The notes: generated from the letters alone by a model not told the origin. A stretch of 64,000 nt of DNA from Chondrinema litorale (GCF_026250525.1 NZ_CP111056.1:62001-126000); one strand, 5' to 3'; numbered from the stretch's first letter, positions 36,301-45,243 are shown. Program-made: numbers and translations.

Positions 36301-36590
36301 TTAATGTGAGGAAAAGCACCAGTAATTTCTACTTTATAAACACCGGGCACACCATAAGTATGATTTATATCTCCAGTTACATTAGTATATACACTACCAT
36401 CACCCCAATCGATAGTGTAGTCGTATAGAAAATTACTGTTTGTTGGAATCATAATTTGGTTACTTCCGTCTCCTTTTTCGGTATCCCATTGGGTTATAAA
36501 GGGTTCTTGTGCTAATGCGGCAGAACTTAGTGCTAATAGCGAAAATAGGCATAAGCATATTTTCTTTAGAATTAATTTGTGTTGTATCAT
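33312..36590 (-). CDS. Giant repeat adhesin: PKD-like, BspA-type repeats, InlB B-repeats, T9SS tail
   Basis: A 1092-residue secreted protein. In order: signal peptide (ends SAALAQ); a short PKD-like segment (YTIDWGDGSVYTN); ten 25-residue BspA/DUF285 repeats of the form SFNQDISNWDVSKV-MSYMF (about 153-400); nine InlB-type B-repeats of about 61 residues (EREGYTFNGWD, LTVTAQYT; about 463-1010); and a type IX secretion sorting domain (LKIYPNPTADFLYID onward). Each repeat type is known from surface adhesins of Bacteroidota, Mycoplasma and Listeria. It is therefore likely a cell-surface binding protein, for hosts, particles or other cells. Repeats 7-9 of the B-type are very similar at DNA level, so copy number may vary. 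Confidence 0.9.
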   Translation of the reverse strand: MIQHKLILKKICLCLFSLLALSSAALAQEPFITQWDTEKGDGSNQIMIPTNSNFLYDYTIDWGDGSVYTNVTGDINHTYGVPGVYKVEITGAFPHINFFNSTESNAQKIVDIAQWGDIQWNSMNNAFYNCKNMNMSASDIPDFTYVYDLTGMFNGASSFNANISSWDVSKVQYMHFMFKEATSFNQDISNWDVSKVIFMSSMFKRASSFNQDISGWDVSNVTDMREMFREASSFNQNIGNWNVSKVINMSYLFKDANSFNQNIGNWDVSNVTDMSFMFHYNKSFNQDIGAWNVGNVSNMSYMFTGAIFNQDIGTWDVSNVTDMNSMFTQTTSFNQDISNWNVSKVINMSYMFMSTKFFNQDLSSWDVSNTTDMSYLFWYATAFNQNIGNWDISNVTNMENMLDLCGMSNDNYNTTLIGWASNSNVPNNITLGAAGHFYYKAKDARDNLINNYGWIINNDIELFLITFVDFDGTILKNQFVEIGYGAPAPEVPEREGYIFNGWDIEFSNVSEDLIVTAQYLKNYTVSFVDFDNSLLNSQTVVSGNTAKPPVNPKREGYTFIGWDIEFDNVTENLTVTAQYTINSYLVMFLNYNGSILKNETVTFGNAATAPDNAKREGYTFIGWDTDFDNITKDINITAQYTINSYSITFVDFDGAILKSEIVTYGTTVIPPEEPKREGYTFNGWDTDFEYFSEDITVNATYFKNFVTHTFIDLDGSIIDIQTLKNGETPIYPDGPKHDGYFFYEWKVTSENEDLFYTAKFFKLMYYVTFVDYDETILKRDTVYFGEAANSPENPQREGYTFTGWDTSFDYVTDWLTTVTAQYSINIYIVNFTDYDGTILKSDTVEYGNTASAPTLPEREGYTFNGWDTEYDYVTEDLSITAQYTINSYIVNFTDYKGTILKSDTVEYGSTASAPTEPEREGYTFDGWSVEFDSITENLTITAQYTINSYIVNFTDYDGTIIKTDTVEYGNTASAPSEPEREEFTFEGWDTEYDSITGDLTIIAKYSAITATEDLITKQLKIYPNPTADFLYIDTNYTGNTLEELDIKIFNNFGQTVYQSSNSMSNLIIDTSDFASGMYFVQINEKTFKIVKN
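33560..35200 (-). repeat. Nine InlB B-type (Flg_new) repeats
   Basis: About 183-bp units within the adhesin gene. Each encodes F-D-G-T-I-L-K, a conserved EREGYTF-GWD core and LTVTAQYTINSY. The three units at 33580-34130 are the closest to one another, suggesting recent duplication. Confidence 0.85.
35385..36135 (-). repeat. Ten BspA-type (DUF285) 75-bp repeats
   Basis: Ten 25-codon units in the adhesin gene (one shortened to 24), each encoding FNQ-I--WDVS-V--M--MF. They form a BspA-type leucine-rich-repeat solenoid. Confidence 0.88.
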
Positions 36591-36889
36591 TATTTTGAAT
36601 TCAAGCTGGATGTGATTTTTAGTTAAACTATTAGTGTATAGATAGTTTTATACCCTAATAATTAGGGGAGAAAGGTAGCTCGTAATTCAATACCTTCAAA
36701 AAAGCAGATATTATGTTAATGTAATTTCACTTGCTAAGTTTCTGCATTAAACTAAGATAAAATTATATTTTTTATACTAAGTATTGAGCAAACTCTTTGG
36801 AAGGATATAGCCTTATATTTTCACAAAAAATAAGTATGTAAGAATTGTTGAAATTTTAACTCCAATTTTGAGGTATATAGACGAAAAAT

Positions 36890-36929
36890 CTCCCCTTCCA
36901 AAATTCAATAATGAATTGTGAAAGGGGAG
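36890..36929 (-). terminator. Hairpin after the UspA gene
   Basis: A two-part stem (CTCCCCTT with AAGGGGAG, inner AATTCA with TGAATT) lies 35 bp past the minus-strand uspA stop and is followed by T5 on that strand. The rest of the 373-bp spacer 36591-36963 shows nothing else. Confidence 0.6.
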
Positions 36930-36963
36930 TGTAGTTAAATACTTATCTGAGGGTTTTTATAAG

Positions 36964-37782
36964 CTATAAATTAGGCAATACCAATAATGGTACACGGGTT
37001 TTTAATGTCATTTCTCTGGTTACGCTACCTTTCATTAGAGATTCTAAGAAACCTGCTTTGTGAGGAACCATCACCAATAGATTTGCATTGTATTCATTTA
37101 CTCCTTTTTCGATACCTTTTGCAATACTTGAGCTTTCTACAAAATTGTAAGTATGTTCAACATCTTCCATTAGGTTATCTACATTTGAGATAAATTGGTT
37201 ATTTGCTAGTGCGGGTTCTTTCGCTTTAGTTTCTACATGCAGTACCTGAAGTTGTGCATTGTATTTTCTAGCAAGGTCTTTTAAAAGATCTAAATGATTG
37301 TCTTTTTCCAAATATTTATACTCACAAGCATAAAGAACTCTTTCAAGCTTTTTGTAAGGAACTTCATTTGGAACTACCAACACAGGGAATTTTAATCTAT
37401 GGATAGCAGCGGTAGTTGTATTACCAAATAATCTATATTCCATTAGATTGGTTTCCATACCCATTACTACCAAATCAACTGGGTTGGTGGTTGCATAAGC
37501 TTCAAGCTCTTCTACTGTATTAGCCATTTTGCTGTACCAATTTACACTCAAGTTGTATTTTTGTGCAGTTTCATCAGCTAATTCTTGTAGGCGTAACTCA
37601 TTATTTTTAATCATCTGGTCAATTTTATCAGGAGACAATCTTGCATTACTAGCATGAATGTTCAAGTGATAAACATTGAACAGAACCAATTTAGCATTTA
37701 TCACATTCGCTAACTCAGCAGCATAACTAAGTGCATTGCTGGCAGCATTTGAGTAATCGGTGGCAACTATAATTGTTTTCAT
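36964..37782 (-). CDS. Tandem universal stress protein (UspA family)
   Basis: A 272-residue protein with two UspA domains. Residues 1-145 begin MKTIIVATDYS and contain DLVVMGMETNLMEYRLFGNTT, the ATP-loop region. Residues 150-272 end in LLVMVPHKAGFLESLMKGSV and VPLLVLPNL. The ATG at 37782 is chosen because it starts exactly at the domain's first strand; an upstream in-frame start would add 20 residues not seen in the family. Tandem Usp proteins are cytoplasmic and respond to stress or energy limitation. It is a single gene on the minus strand, followed by a hairpin. Confidence 0.88.
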   Translation of the reverse strand: MKTIIVATDYSNAASNALSYAAELANVINAKLVLFNVYHLNIHASNARLSPDKIDQMIKNNELRLQELADETAQKYNLSVNWYSKMANTVEELEAYATTNPVDLVVMGMETNLMEYRLFGNTTTAAIHRLKFPVLVVPNEVPYKKLERVLYACEYKYLEKDNHLDLLKDLARKYNAQLQVLHVETKAKEPALANNQFISNVDNLMEDVEHTYNFVESSSIAKGIEKGVNEYNANLLVMVPHKAGFLESLMKGSVTREMTLKTRVPLLVLPNL

Positions 37783-37921
37783 GACGAATTTGTTTTGTAT
37801 TATAAAGTAAGCATTTATTACATAATTCGCATATGACAACAATCAGCTTCCGTCATGATAATTATTGGAACTAAAGGTTAATTAGGTGTTTCGTGAATGT
37901 TAAAATCACCAAAATTTCATT

Positions 37922-37957
37922 AAAAAAGCACAAAAGTGGCTTAGCACCACCTTTGTG
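37922..37957 (-). terminator. Terminator of the fucosidase gene
   Basis: Stem CACAAAAGTGG (37929-37939) with CCACCTTTGTG (37947-37957, one mismatch) is followed on the minus strand by T6. It lies 15 bp beyond the fucosidase stop codon. Confidence 0.8.
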
Positions 37958-37971
37958 AAAACTTTTTAATT

Positions 37972-39531
37972 TTATTTAAACTCTACTTTAAAAACAGTAA
38001 CCATTACATCCATTGCAGAGGCCTCTGGAGTTTGTATAAGAAGTTTGTCATCTTGAATAAACCAATCTACTTGCTTGTTATCTCCTACAACATAGATTTT
38101 TGAAATGCTATTTCCATCTAATCCATCTACCACATGTTTTACCTCAATGGTCGATTCAGGTTCTGGCATACCTAAAGTATAGATAAACAGCGCTTTGCCA
38201 TCTTTAGCTTTACTGAATCGATAATCGCTTTTTGAGTATTTAATGGTGGCAGATTGCCCACCAAAATGACCTTCTTCAAACGCTGCATCACCATATCCAT
38301 AAATAGAGTAGGCACGGGTTTCATAGACGGCTTCTTGATGTTGATAAATCCAATCTCCGATTGCTCTGAGCACATCTCTTTGTTCTGGATTGATGACTCC
38401 ATCGGCAGTAGGAGAGATGTTTAGCAATACAATTCCTTTTTTACTCCAAACATCCACCATGTTTCTAATAACCAAAGCAGGGTCTTTGTAAGTTTGACCT
38501 TTGGTGTAGCTCCAAGCTCCCTCGCTAATGGTAATATCTGTCATCCAATATTCATCTGAAATATCAGTTTTTCCACCTTGTTCGATGTCTAGCAAGCTTA
38601 CTTCTTGTGGCAAGTCTTCTTGTTTGTGAAAAACTATGGGTTCCTGATTTCTACTAATAGCCGTATTAAAATGATGTGCCACCATCTTTTGCTGATATTC
38701 CTCAGGAATTTGATCGAGCCATGAGTCGTACCACAAAATATCTGGGCCATATTCATCTACAACTTCGTTTACCAAAGCGAGCCAATATTCATTAAATTCG
38801 TCTTCGCCCATGTTACCATACAGCTTGCTAAGTTTCGGATCAGTAGAAGAAGTTACATAATCTGGATGATAGGGATAATGGCTGTTCCAACCCGGATCAA
38901 TGTTGTTACCTGCCCAATTGCTTGTATCATTCGCGTACTTTTGCCCAAGTCTTGCATGGTGTAGGGTAGCGATAGTTTTCATGTCTCTCGCTTTTAAAGC
39001 TTTAAATAACTCTCCAGTAATGTCTTTTTTGGGTCCCATGTCGTAGGCATTCCAAGGGTTTATTTTACTAGCCCACATAGCAAATCCATCGTGGTGTTGA
39101 GCGACAGGGCCTGCAAATTTTGCCCCTGTTTTCATGAATAAAGAAGCCCATTCTTCAGCATCAAAAAAAGTAGCTTTAAACATGGGTATAAAATCATGAT
39201 AGTTAAATTTATCTATCGAACCATAAGTTTCTTGGTGATGTGCAAAAATATTTCCTCCCCATTCATCGCCTCTGTTGGGCACATACATCCACCTTGGGTA
39301 CCATTCCGTTTCAAAAGCTGGCACACTATAAACTCCCCAATGAAAATAGATGCCCAACTTTGCATCTTTAAACCATTCTGGTTGTGTTTCTATCTTGGAG
39401 AGCGACTCCCAATTTTCTTCAAAAGCAGGCTTTTCTTCTTTTTCTACCGTTTCGTTTTTCTTGTTGCAAGCACTAATACCAAAACAAAGAATGGTAGCAA
39501 AAACATACGGAAGTATTTTGTTATAGTTCAT
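37972..39531 (-). CDS. Alpha-L-fucosidase (GH29) lipoprotein
   Basis: A 519-residue lipoprotein (lipobox GISAC near residue 22). The GH29 catalytic barrel is clear: WFKDAKLGIYFHWGVYS at the start, then AKFAGPVAQHHDGFAMW, MKTIATLHHARLG and DILWYDSWLD with the likely nucleophile Asp. The C-terminal 100 residues form the usual beta-sandwich. It should release alpha-linked L-fucose from glycans at the surface or in the periplasm by a retaining mechanism. Many GH29 enzymes act on marine fucose-containing polysaccharides. It is monocistronic, between the AraC pseudogene and UspA. Confidence 0.92.
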   Translation of the reverse strand: MNYNKILPYVFATILCFGISACNKKNETVEKEEKPAFEENWESLSKIETQPEWFKDAKLGIYFHWGVYSVPAFETEWYPRWMYVPNRGDEWGGNIFAHHQETYGSIDKFNYHDFIPMFKATFFDAEEWASLFMKTGAKFAGPVAQHHDGFAMWASKINPWNAYDMGPKKDITGELFKALKARDMKTIATLHHARLGQKYANDTSNWAGNNIDPGWNSHYPYHPDYVTSSTDPKLSKLYGNMGEDEFNEYWLALVNEVVDEYGPDILWYDSWLDQIPEEYQQKMVAHHFNTAISRNQEPIVFHKQEDLPQEVSLLDIEQGGKTDISDEYWMTDITISEGAWSYTKGQTYKDPALVIRNMVDVWSKKGIVLLNISPTADGVINPEQRDVLRAIGDWIYQHQEAVYETRAYSIYGYGDAAFEEGHFGGQSATIKYSKSDYRFSKAKDGKALFIYTLGMPEPESTIEVKHVVDGLDGNSISKIYVVGDNKQVDWFIQDDKLLIQTPEASAMDVMVTVFKVEFK

Positions 39532-39633
39532 AATTTACGATCTGAAATCCTTCTAAGGTCTAATTACAATTTTCCCTAAACTAATAAAATCGGTGAAGAA
39601 GTCAGATACTTTATGAGCAACTTTATTTCTATA

Positions 39634-40554
39634 TTAATTGAATGACTTTCTAAATTCTAGAGGAGATAAGCTTGTTTTTGTTTTAAATAATTTACTAAAA
39701 GATTGTGGATGTTCGAAGCCCAACTCATAGGCAATTTCACTAACAGATAAGTTGGAGGTAGATAGTTTTTCTTTCGCTTTATTGATGAGTTTTTCGTGAA
39801 TATGTTGTTGGGTACTCTGCCCAGTAAGAAGCTTAAGCAATCCGCTTAAATAACTGGTGGAAACATTTAGCGTTTCGGAGATGTATTGTACACTTGGTAA
39901 ACCTTTAGTAACCAGATCGTCACTATTAAAATAATCTGTAAGTAGCTCTTCTAAACGAGCGAGAATTTTGTGGTTACTAATTTTACGTGTAATAAATTGG
40001 CGCTGATAAAATCGCTCTGAATAATTGAGTAAGGTCTCTATTTGAGAAATAATGATATTCTGGCTGAATTGATCAATATTAGAAAGATACTCTTGCTGGA
40101 TATTCAGAATCAAGTTCTTTATAGTTACTTCTTCTTTGGCTGATAGAAATAAAGCTTCGTGAGTGGCATAGTCGAAATAATCGTATTGTCTAATGGATTT
40201 TGCTAATGGAGTATTTCATAAGAAATCAGGGTGGATTAGTAACATCCATCCTGATCGCTTCATTGTTGGGTTTGGGTTAGCATCTATTCTAAAAACCTGA
40301 TTAGGTGCTATAAAAAACATGATGCCTTCATCAAAATCGTATTGTTGTTGGCCGTAAATCATCTTGCCATTAATGCCACGTTTTATAGAGATCATATAAA
40401 AATCGTATACCCAACTAAATGACTCTCTTCTTGCAGTTGGTGCAATTTTACTATAATCAATCACACTTATAAGTGGATGTTCGGGTTTTGGCAAATTTCT
40501 AAGTCTATGAAACTCACTAATCGTTTTTATTCTTTGAATCTGATTTTCAGCCAT
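39634..40554 (-). pseudogene. AraC-family regulator split by an in-frame TGA
   Basis: Two open segments in the same frame are separated only by TGA at 40216-40218. The first 112 codons encode a cupin-like sensing domain (EFHRLRNLPKPEHPLISV, FIAPNQVFRID, HPDFL). The rest encodes a linker and an AraC-type double helix-turn-helix (VSEIAYELGFEHPQSFSKLFK, SLSPLEFRKSF). The codon after HPDFL is normally Trp in this group, so a TGG to TGA change is the likely cause. In total 305 residues would be made if the stop were read through. A restart could still yield a free DNA-binding domain (ATG at 40113). It faces the same way as the reductase gene downstream of its start. Confidence 0.85.
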
Positions 40555-40564
40555 TATTTTAAAA

Positions 40565-40777
40565 TTATTCTTTCAACCAATTCTTAAATAATTTAGAATA
40601 AAATGGTATTACAACATAACTCATCGCAGGTACCAAAAGTGCTGTTAGCAAAAGTGTGCGAAGTGGCAAAGGTAATATGATTAGCAAGTCGCCCAATAAC
40701 CAAAGTAAAATGGTAATGAGTGGGTAAATGGCTAACCAGCTTATAAATGTTCTTTTATGATGGATGTTTTTACTCAT
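40565..40777 (-). CDS. Small two-helix membrane protein
   Basis: A 70-residue protein with two hydrophobic helices (about residues 12-32 and 38-58), a basic N-terminus and a Lys-rich C-terminus. Its gene sits 10 bp upstream of the AraC pseudogene and 8 bp downstream of the NmrA-like gene, so all three are probably one transcript. The function is unknown. DUF2798-like small proteins have a similar size and topology, but I cannot confirm that family. Confidence 0.6.
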   Translation of the reverse strand: MSKNIHHKRTFISWLAIYPLITILLWLLGDLLIILPLPLRTLLLTALLVPAMSYVVIPFYSKLFKNWLKE

Positions 40778-40785
40778 ATTTCTAT

Positions 40786-41691
40786 TTATTGTTCCTTAAA
40801 TTTTGTTGCAAAATCTTTAGCAAAGTCTGCAACTTTTACTTTACCCAAAGTGGGTTTATTACGAAAATAGTCTTCGTATAATATACCGCTTTGTTGGCTA
40901 GCCTGCATTTCTACAAAACCTTTAGCAACATCTGGGTTCATTCCGATTGCAAGTAGGTTTTCTAATATGTGTTCGTCTGAAACGACTATCCATTTTAAAT
41001 CTGGCATTCCAATGGCTTCACCAAGAATTTTAGCGATGTCATCAGAAGAGATTTCTTCGCTAGCTATGTAGCGGAAAGTTCTGCCATCAAATGGTTTTTC
41101 CATTTCTTCGGCAATAACAGTGGCAATATCAAATGTAGAAACCCAAGGCTTTTTAAAAGTACCACCATAGTTTGAGATAATGGTTCCCTGAGATTTTATT
41201 ACAGGAATAAAGCCAAACAAATTGTTATAAAAACCAACAGGTCTCATAAACTTAATAGACACATCTTCTGGAAGTTCTTTTAAGATATTTTCAACATTGT
41301 AATGAAAGGCCAGAATGCCATTTCCTTTATTTGTATGAGCTCCAATACTACTTAAATGAACTACTTTTTTAACACAAGATTCCTCAATTGCCTGCTTGTA
41401 GCTTCTAGCTATTATGTTGATAGACTCCATAAAATCGAGTTCTTTGTTAAAGAATTCTCCGGCAGCTCCAAAAGCTTCCATCACATAAACAATATCAGCT
41501 CCTTTAAAAGTGTTTGTGAGAAATGATACATCTTGCATAGAACCAATTGCAGCAGTTGCACCTATAGCCTCAATGGCTGCTATCCTTTCAGTTTTGCTGC
41601 TAACAACTGTTACTGTATGCCTTTTTTGTACCAACTCTTGAGTGAGTGGTTTACTTATATTTCCTAGTGAACCTGTTACTACAATTTTCAT
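40786..41691 (-). CDS. NmrA-like NAD(P)-binding reductase
   Basis: A 301-residue atypical short-chain dehydrogenase. The Rossmann motif is at the very start (MKIVVTGSLGNISKPL). KRHTVTVVSSKTERIAAIEA gives the second strand and cofactor-specificity loop. KKVVHLSSIGAHTNKGNG and MRPVGFYNNLF are further family features. The ATG at 41691 is chosen; in-frame codons to 41733 add residues not found in the family. NmrA-like proteins either reduce quinones and other carbonyls or sense NAD(P). Its neighbourhood (AraC, amidohydrolase, AhpD, OsmC) suggests detoxification of a small molecule. Confidence 0.85.
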   Translation of the reverse strand: MKIVVTGSLGNISKPLTQELVQKRHTVTVVSSKTERIAAIEAIGATAAIGSMQDVSFLTNTFKGADIVYVMEAFGAAGEFFNKELDFMESINIIARSYKQAIEESCVKKVVHLSSIGAHTNKGNGILAFHYNVENILKELPEDVSIKFMRPVGFYNNLFGFIPVIKSQGTIISNYGGTFKKPWVSTFDIATVIAEEMEKPFDGRTFRYIASEEISSDDIAKILGEAIGMPDLKWIVVSDEHILENLLAIGMNPDVAKGFVEMQASQQSGILYEDYFRNKPTLGKVKVADFAKDFATKFKEQ

Positions 41692-41809
41692 AATATTCTG
41701 TTTTTTGTTTGTACAAAAGTCTGCATCAAACAAAAAACAGAATTAGCCAAATCTACTTTTGTTGTAGTCAAATATGAAGTTGAAGGTTTGACGTATTCAA
41801 CCAATCATA

Positions 41810-42805
41810 TTATTTGTATTTGCTTTCATCCAGTCTAAAAAAGCGAACGGCATTATTAAACAGAATATCGCGTTTCTGATCAAATGATAGATAAGTAGCA
41901 TTTTCAATTACTCCAATTGAAGTTTCCAAGAGTTCTGGCCAGATCATTAAATCGGTTCCGTACATAATTCTTTTACCAAAACCTGCTTGTACTAATCGTT
42001 TAATGTAATTATTAACTTCTTCTAAAGGATAGCTCCAAATCATTCCGGCGATGTCTACATAGACATATGCATTGGCTCCCATTAAGGCGACCATCTCATC
42101 AATTAGCGGATAGCCAGCATGCATTACCCAAATTTTCAATTTTGGATGTCTAGCCAACATGTCTTCCAATAAAAATGGATTTCCTAAAGATGCACGGTAC
42201 TTTGGATTGTTGATGTTGATTGTTCCGTTTCCGCCTGTACCCATATGAATTCCAACTGGAATATTCAATTTTTCGGCTGCTGCAAAATAGGGATCAAGCG
42301 ACATATCGCTAGGAGAGAGGCCTTGGTATTGTGGAGCCACTTCGCCCATAACTTTGTAGAACCCACTAGATAGAGAATCGGTAAAAGCGACCACAGACAT
42401 TGCTTCTGAGTTACTAATGGCAATACTTGGAATTACTCTACCTGGTTCAGCCGCTTTTTGCCAACTTCGAATTACAGAAGCATCACCACTGGCTACAATC
42501 GTCATGTTGAGCCTTTTCATGGTGGAGATTAAAGCATCTTGAAACTCCTTATCAGATTTGGCTGCTTTTAGAGGGTGAGCACAATCTGCTGTCATAAATG
42601 TGGGGGCATCGTCAAGCGGATCGCCACCGGGCATGCTTGTTAAAAACCAAGGGCACATATCGCTAGCAAAAGCGGGATTTACCTTCATTGCGTGAACATG
42701 TACATCGATAATAGGTAAATGTCTTTTTTCACCTTCTTGCGCAAAACCAATCGTAATCGCTGAGAGCAGAATTAATAATGTGAGTTTTGTAAATTTTTGT
42801 GTCAT
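41810..42805 (-). CDS. Secreted amidohydrolase (amidohydrolase-2 family)
   Basis: A 331-residue protein with a signal peptide ending IGFAQ. The metal-dependent hydrolase barrel starts at PIIDVHVHAMKVNP, with the HxH metal ligands, and continues with IPVGIHMGTGG, KLKIWVMHAGYPL and RIMYGTDLMIWPE (the last with the conserved Asp). The closing DILFNNAVRFFRLDE is typical of amidohydrolase-2 enzymes (Pfam PF04909), which act as hydrolases or decarboxylases. The substrate is unknown. It is encoded 118 bp upstream of the reductase on the same strand. Confidence 0.85.
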   Translation of the reverse strand: MTQKFTKLTLLILLSAITIGFAQEGEKRHLPIIDVHVHAMKVNPAFASDMCPWFLTSMPGGDPLDDAPTFMTADCAHPLKAAKSDKEFQDALISTMKRLNMTIVASGDASVIRSWQKAAEPGRVIPSIAISNSEAMSVVAFTDSLSSGFYKVMGEVAPQYQGLSPSDMSLDPYFAAAEKLNIPVGIHMGTGGNGTININNPKYRASLGNPFLLEDMLARHPKLKIWVMHAGYPLIDEMVALMGANAYVYVDIAGMIWSYPLEEVNNYIKRLVQAGFGKRIMYGTDLMIWPELLETSIGVIENATYLSFDQKRDILFNNAVRFFRLDESKYK

Positions 42806-42933
42806 ACTAGATAGTTGTTTTTTTCATATTTGTGATACATTAAATATTCTCTTTAAGATAGATATTCTCCAAGAACTTAAAAAGCCTTGGAGATCGAAAA
42901 ATGCAGGTATAATTGTAGTAAATGATATTTACA

Positions 42934-44418
42934 TTATGGTTCTATGGTTACAATTACCCTTTTATATCTCGATAATGCAGGCGTTCCTTTATCAGTTACT
43001 TTTAAGATAAAATGGGCAGTTTGTCTTTGAGTAACTTTGGGAGCTGTAATCGTATGTACATTGTATAAGTTTGGAGAATAAGGGCCGAAGCTTATCTTTT
43101 CTTTATAAGTTCCTGCTTCTACATAGTGGAACCACAGATAGCTCAAATTATCACCATCTGGATCAGTTGTGCCACTTGCATCTAGACTAAAAATATCACC
43201 AGATTTTACTGTAAATTCTTCTGGATGCCCAAGAGCGGGCACTGGCGGATGATTGGCTTCTTCGTAAGATTTTGTGCACCAATCCATGCGAGCGGCAAAA
43301 TCATTTTGAAAATCTACTCTCCATCTCCAAAGAGAAACTTTATTATCATTAAAAGTATTAGAATCGGCTAGTATGGGTCTGCCATAGTTCTGATAAACCC
43401 AAGGAGTATATTGGTCGTTTGCATTCGTCCAGATTGGTCGAGTTTCTACTTCTAAGGGTACACCTCCGGTAAATCCTTCAGTATCTAAATCTGAGAGTTT
43501 TGGTTGATATAATTCGTATCGGCCACCCCAGCCTCCCCAATTGGGTTGGTTTGGCGCATTCAATCCATTCGGGATTAAAGACAAATAGGCGGGTGTATCT
43601 CCTTCCATACCATAAGCCACATCTGGATACATGGCACCAAGTGGGCCATGATTTTGTTGGATATTTTCGGTTAACCAATCATTACTTATTTCAGTATTAT
43701 CAATTCCTTTTACTACCTGATTTATCCCAATCCAAGTGGCGTTAAAATATCCTCCCGGACTCACGATATAAAACAAATCAGGAAATTCATTTCTAATCCA
43801 AATTCCACTATCGTCTTGATCGGAGATGGTGTAAACTCGAAGTTTGCTAATAAGCTTTTTTGCTACTGATTTGCTCTTCGTTTTTCTGATTTTAAATAGT
43901 GCTTGAGCTAATGTGTTAGCACCTCCCCAAACAGAAACCCAAACAGGTCTTTCATCATCTTTCTCTAAAACCTCTATTATCCAATCTGAGCCTTCAGAGT
44001 CTTTACCTTCGCCCACGGCATTCATGCCATATTCTGGTAAAGCTTGTTTTACTAGCTTAAGCAACTCTGCTTCTGTCGGATAACCCTTCTCGTGTTTTTC
44101 TAAATTAGCATGCACTTTTCCATAAGCTGTCAGTACATTTTTAATTGATTCTGGTGCCACCCTATTTTTTTGATGGGTGGAAGTTGTGGCAATAAGACCT
44201 TCTATATCTAGTGAATTGGCATATAATAATAATCGAATGAGAGATTGCGTATCATCAGGATCAGCTTCGATATCGGTTAATACAATAACTCGGTGTTTCT
44301 CACTGGCAGCGATTGTTGAATTTTGTGTTTCAATAATATTGCTTGTATTGTTATTGCCAAATAGCAATGATAGGGTTAGCCCTAATGAGAGTAATTTTGA
44401 GATCATGGTCGTAGTCAT
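42934..44418 (-). CDS. Secreted Sde182-like nucleoside-hydrolase-fold protein (DUF1593)
   Basis: A 494-residue exported protein. After the N-terminal signal region, residues 45-330 match the DUF1593/Sde182 nucleoside-hydrolase-like domain: HRVIVLTDIEADPDDTQSL, with the Asp cluster of nucleoside hydrolases, and ASPGGYFNATW-like and PDVAYGMEGDTP segments. A C-terminal Ig/cadherin-like domain follows (FTVKSGDIFSLDASGTTDPDGDN). Family members such as Saccharophagus Sde182 are linked to cellulose or polysaccharide binding. Whether this one hydrolyses an N- or O-glycoside is unknown. Start at 44418; a Met at codon 5 is an alternative. Confidence 0.85.
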   Translation of the reverse strand: MTTTMISKLLSLGLTLSLLFGNNNTSNIIETQNSTIAASEKHRVIVLTDIEADPDDTQSLIRLLLYANSLDIEGLIATTSTHQKNRVAPESIKNVLTAYGKVHANLEKHEKGYPTEAELLKLVKQALPEYGMNAVGEGKDSEGSDWIIEVLEKDDERPVWVSVWGGANTLAQALFKIRKTKSKSVAKKLISKLRVYTISDQDDSGIWIRNEFPDLFYIVSPGGYFNATWIGINQVVKGIDNTEISNDWLTENIQQNHGPLGAMYPDVAYGMEGDTPAYLSLIPNGLNAPNQPNWGGWGGRYELYQPKLSDLDTEGFTGGVPLEVETRPIWTNANDQYTPWVYQNYGRPILADSNTFNDNKVSLWRWRVDFQNDFAARMDWCTKSYEEANHPPVPALGHPEEFTVKSGDIFSLDASGTTDPDGDNLSYLWFHYVEAGTYKEKISFGPYSPNLYNVHTITAPKVTQRQTAHFILKVTDKGTPALSRYKRVIVTIEP

Positions 44419-44684
44419 ATTTACTATTCTTTTTTAATAGCTGCTTTTTACTCCGAAGAGTAATACAGCTTAAATTGTTCTATTCAGCTAAATTTAATGA
44501 GTTATGGTGTTTAATCAAGCTTCTCCAAAGCTTTATTTAAGTATTAGATATACGATTTTTCACAAAAAATTTAAAAGGGGAAAAATTGCCTACTCCAAGG
44601 GAAATTGTACCTAACGCTAGCCTGCTATAATGCCACATCTTTGTATTGTAATCATTTTAAAACACCAATTAAAAATTAAAAACA

Positions 44685-45218
44685 ATGACAAAGTTTAATG
44701 TTCCTGTCCGAGGAGAAGTATCGGAAAACAACCAAGCTATTTTTGATAACCTTAAAAAAGGTTTAGGCTTCGTTCCAAACTTGTATGCTTACTTCGCTAA
44801 AAACGATACCGCTCTTGGCGACTATCTAGCACTTCAAAATCGTAAGTCGACTTTAAAAGCAAAAGAAAGAGAAGTTGTAAATTTGGTAACTAGCCAAGTA
44901 AACGGATGTCGTTACTGCCAATCTGCTCACACTGTTTTAGGTAAGATGAATGGATTTACCGATGAGCAAGTATTAGAGATAAGAAGTGGCGTTGCTTCTT
45001 TCGATACTAAAGTGGATGCCCTAGCAAAATTAACCAAAGCAATTGTAGAAAATAAAGGTAAAGTTTCAGACCAAATAAAAACTAACTTTTTCGAGGCTGG
45101 ATATACAGAAGTTAATCTAATTGATGTGGTAATTGTAATCGGTGATAAAATCATTAGTAACTATATCCATAACCTCACTCAATTCGAAATTGATTTTCCG
45201 ATCGCACCTGAACTTTAA
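44685..45218 (+). CDS. AhpD-like / carboxymuconolactone decarboxylase-family protein
   Basis: A 177-residue protein with the AhpD-type CxxC redox motif in VNGCRYCQSAHTVLGK. The helix-rich scaffold (RKSTLKAKEREVVNLVTSQ, FTDEQVLEIRSG) is typical of carboxymuconolactone decarboxylase-family peroxidase-associated proteins. AhpD-like proteins reduce peroxiredoxins or act as thiol-dependent peroxidases. It leads a plus-strand group (membrane protein, OsmC, DUF1348) with gaps of 25-69 bp, so an organic-peroxide defence operon is likely. It is divergent from the Sde182-like gene. Confidence 0.88.
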   Translation: MTKFNVPVRGEVSENNQAIFDNLKKGLGFVPNLYAYFAKNDTALGDYLALQNRKSTLKAKEREVVNLVTSQVNGCRYCQSAHTVLGKMNGFTDEQVLEIRSGVASFDTKVDALAKLTKAIVENKGKVSDQIKTNFFEAGYTEVNLIDVVIVIGDKIISNYIHNLTQFEIDFPIAPEL

Positions 45219-45243
45219 CCTTAACCAATAAACAACATTTAAG

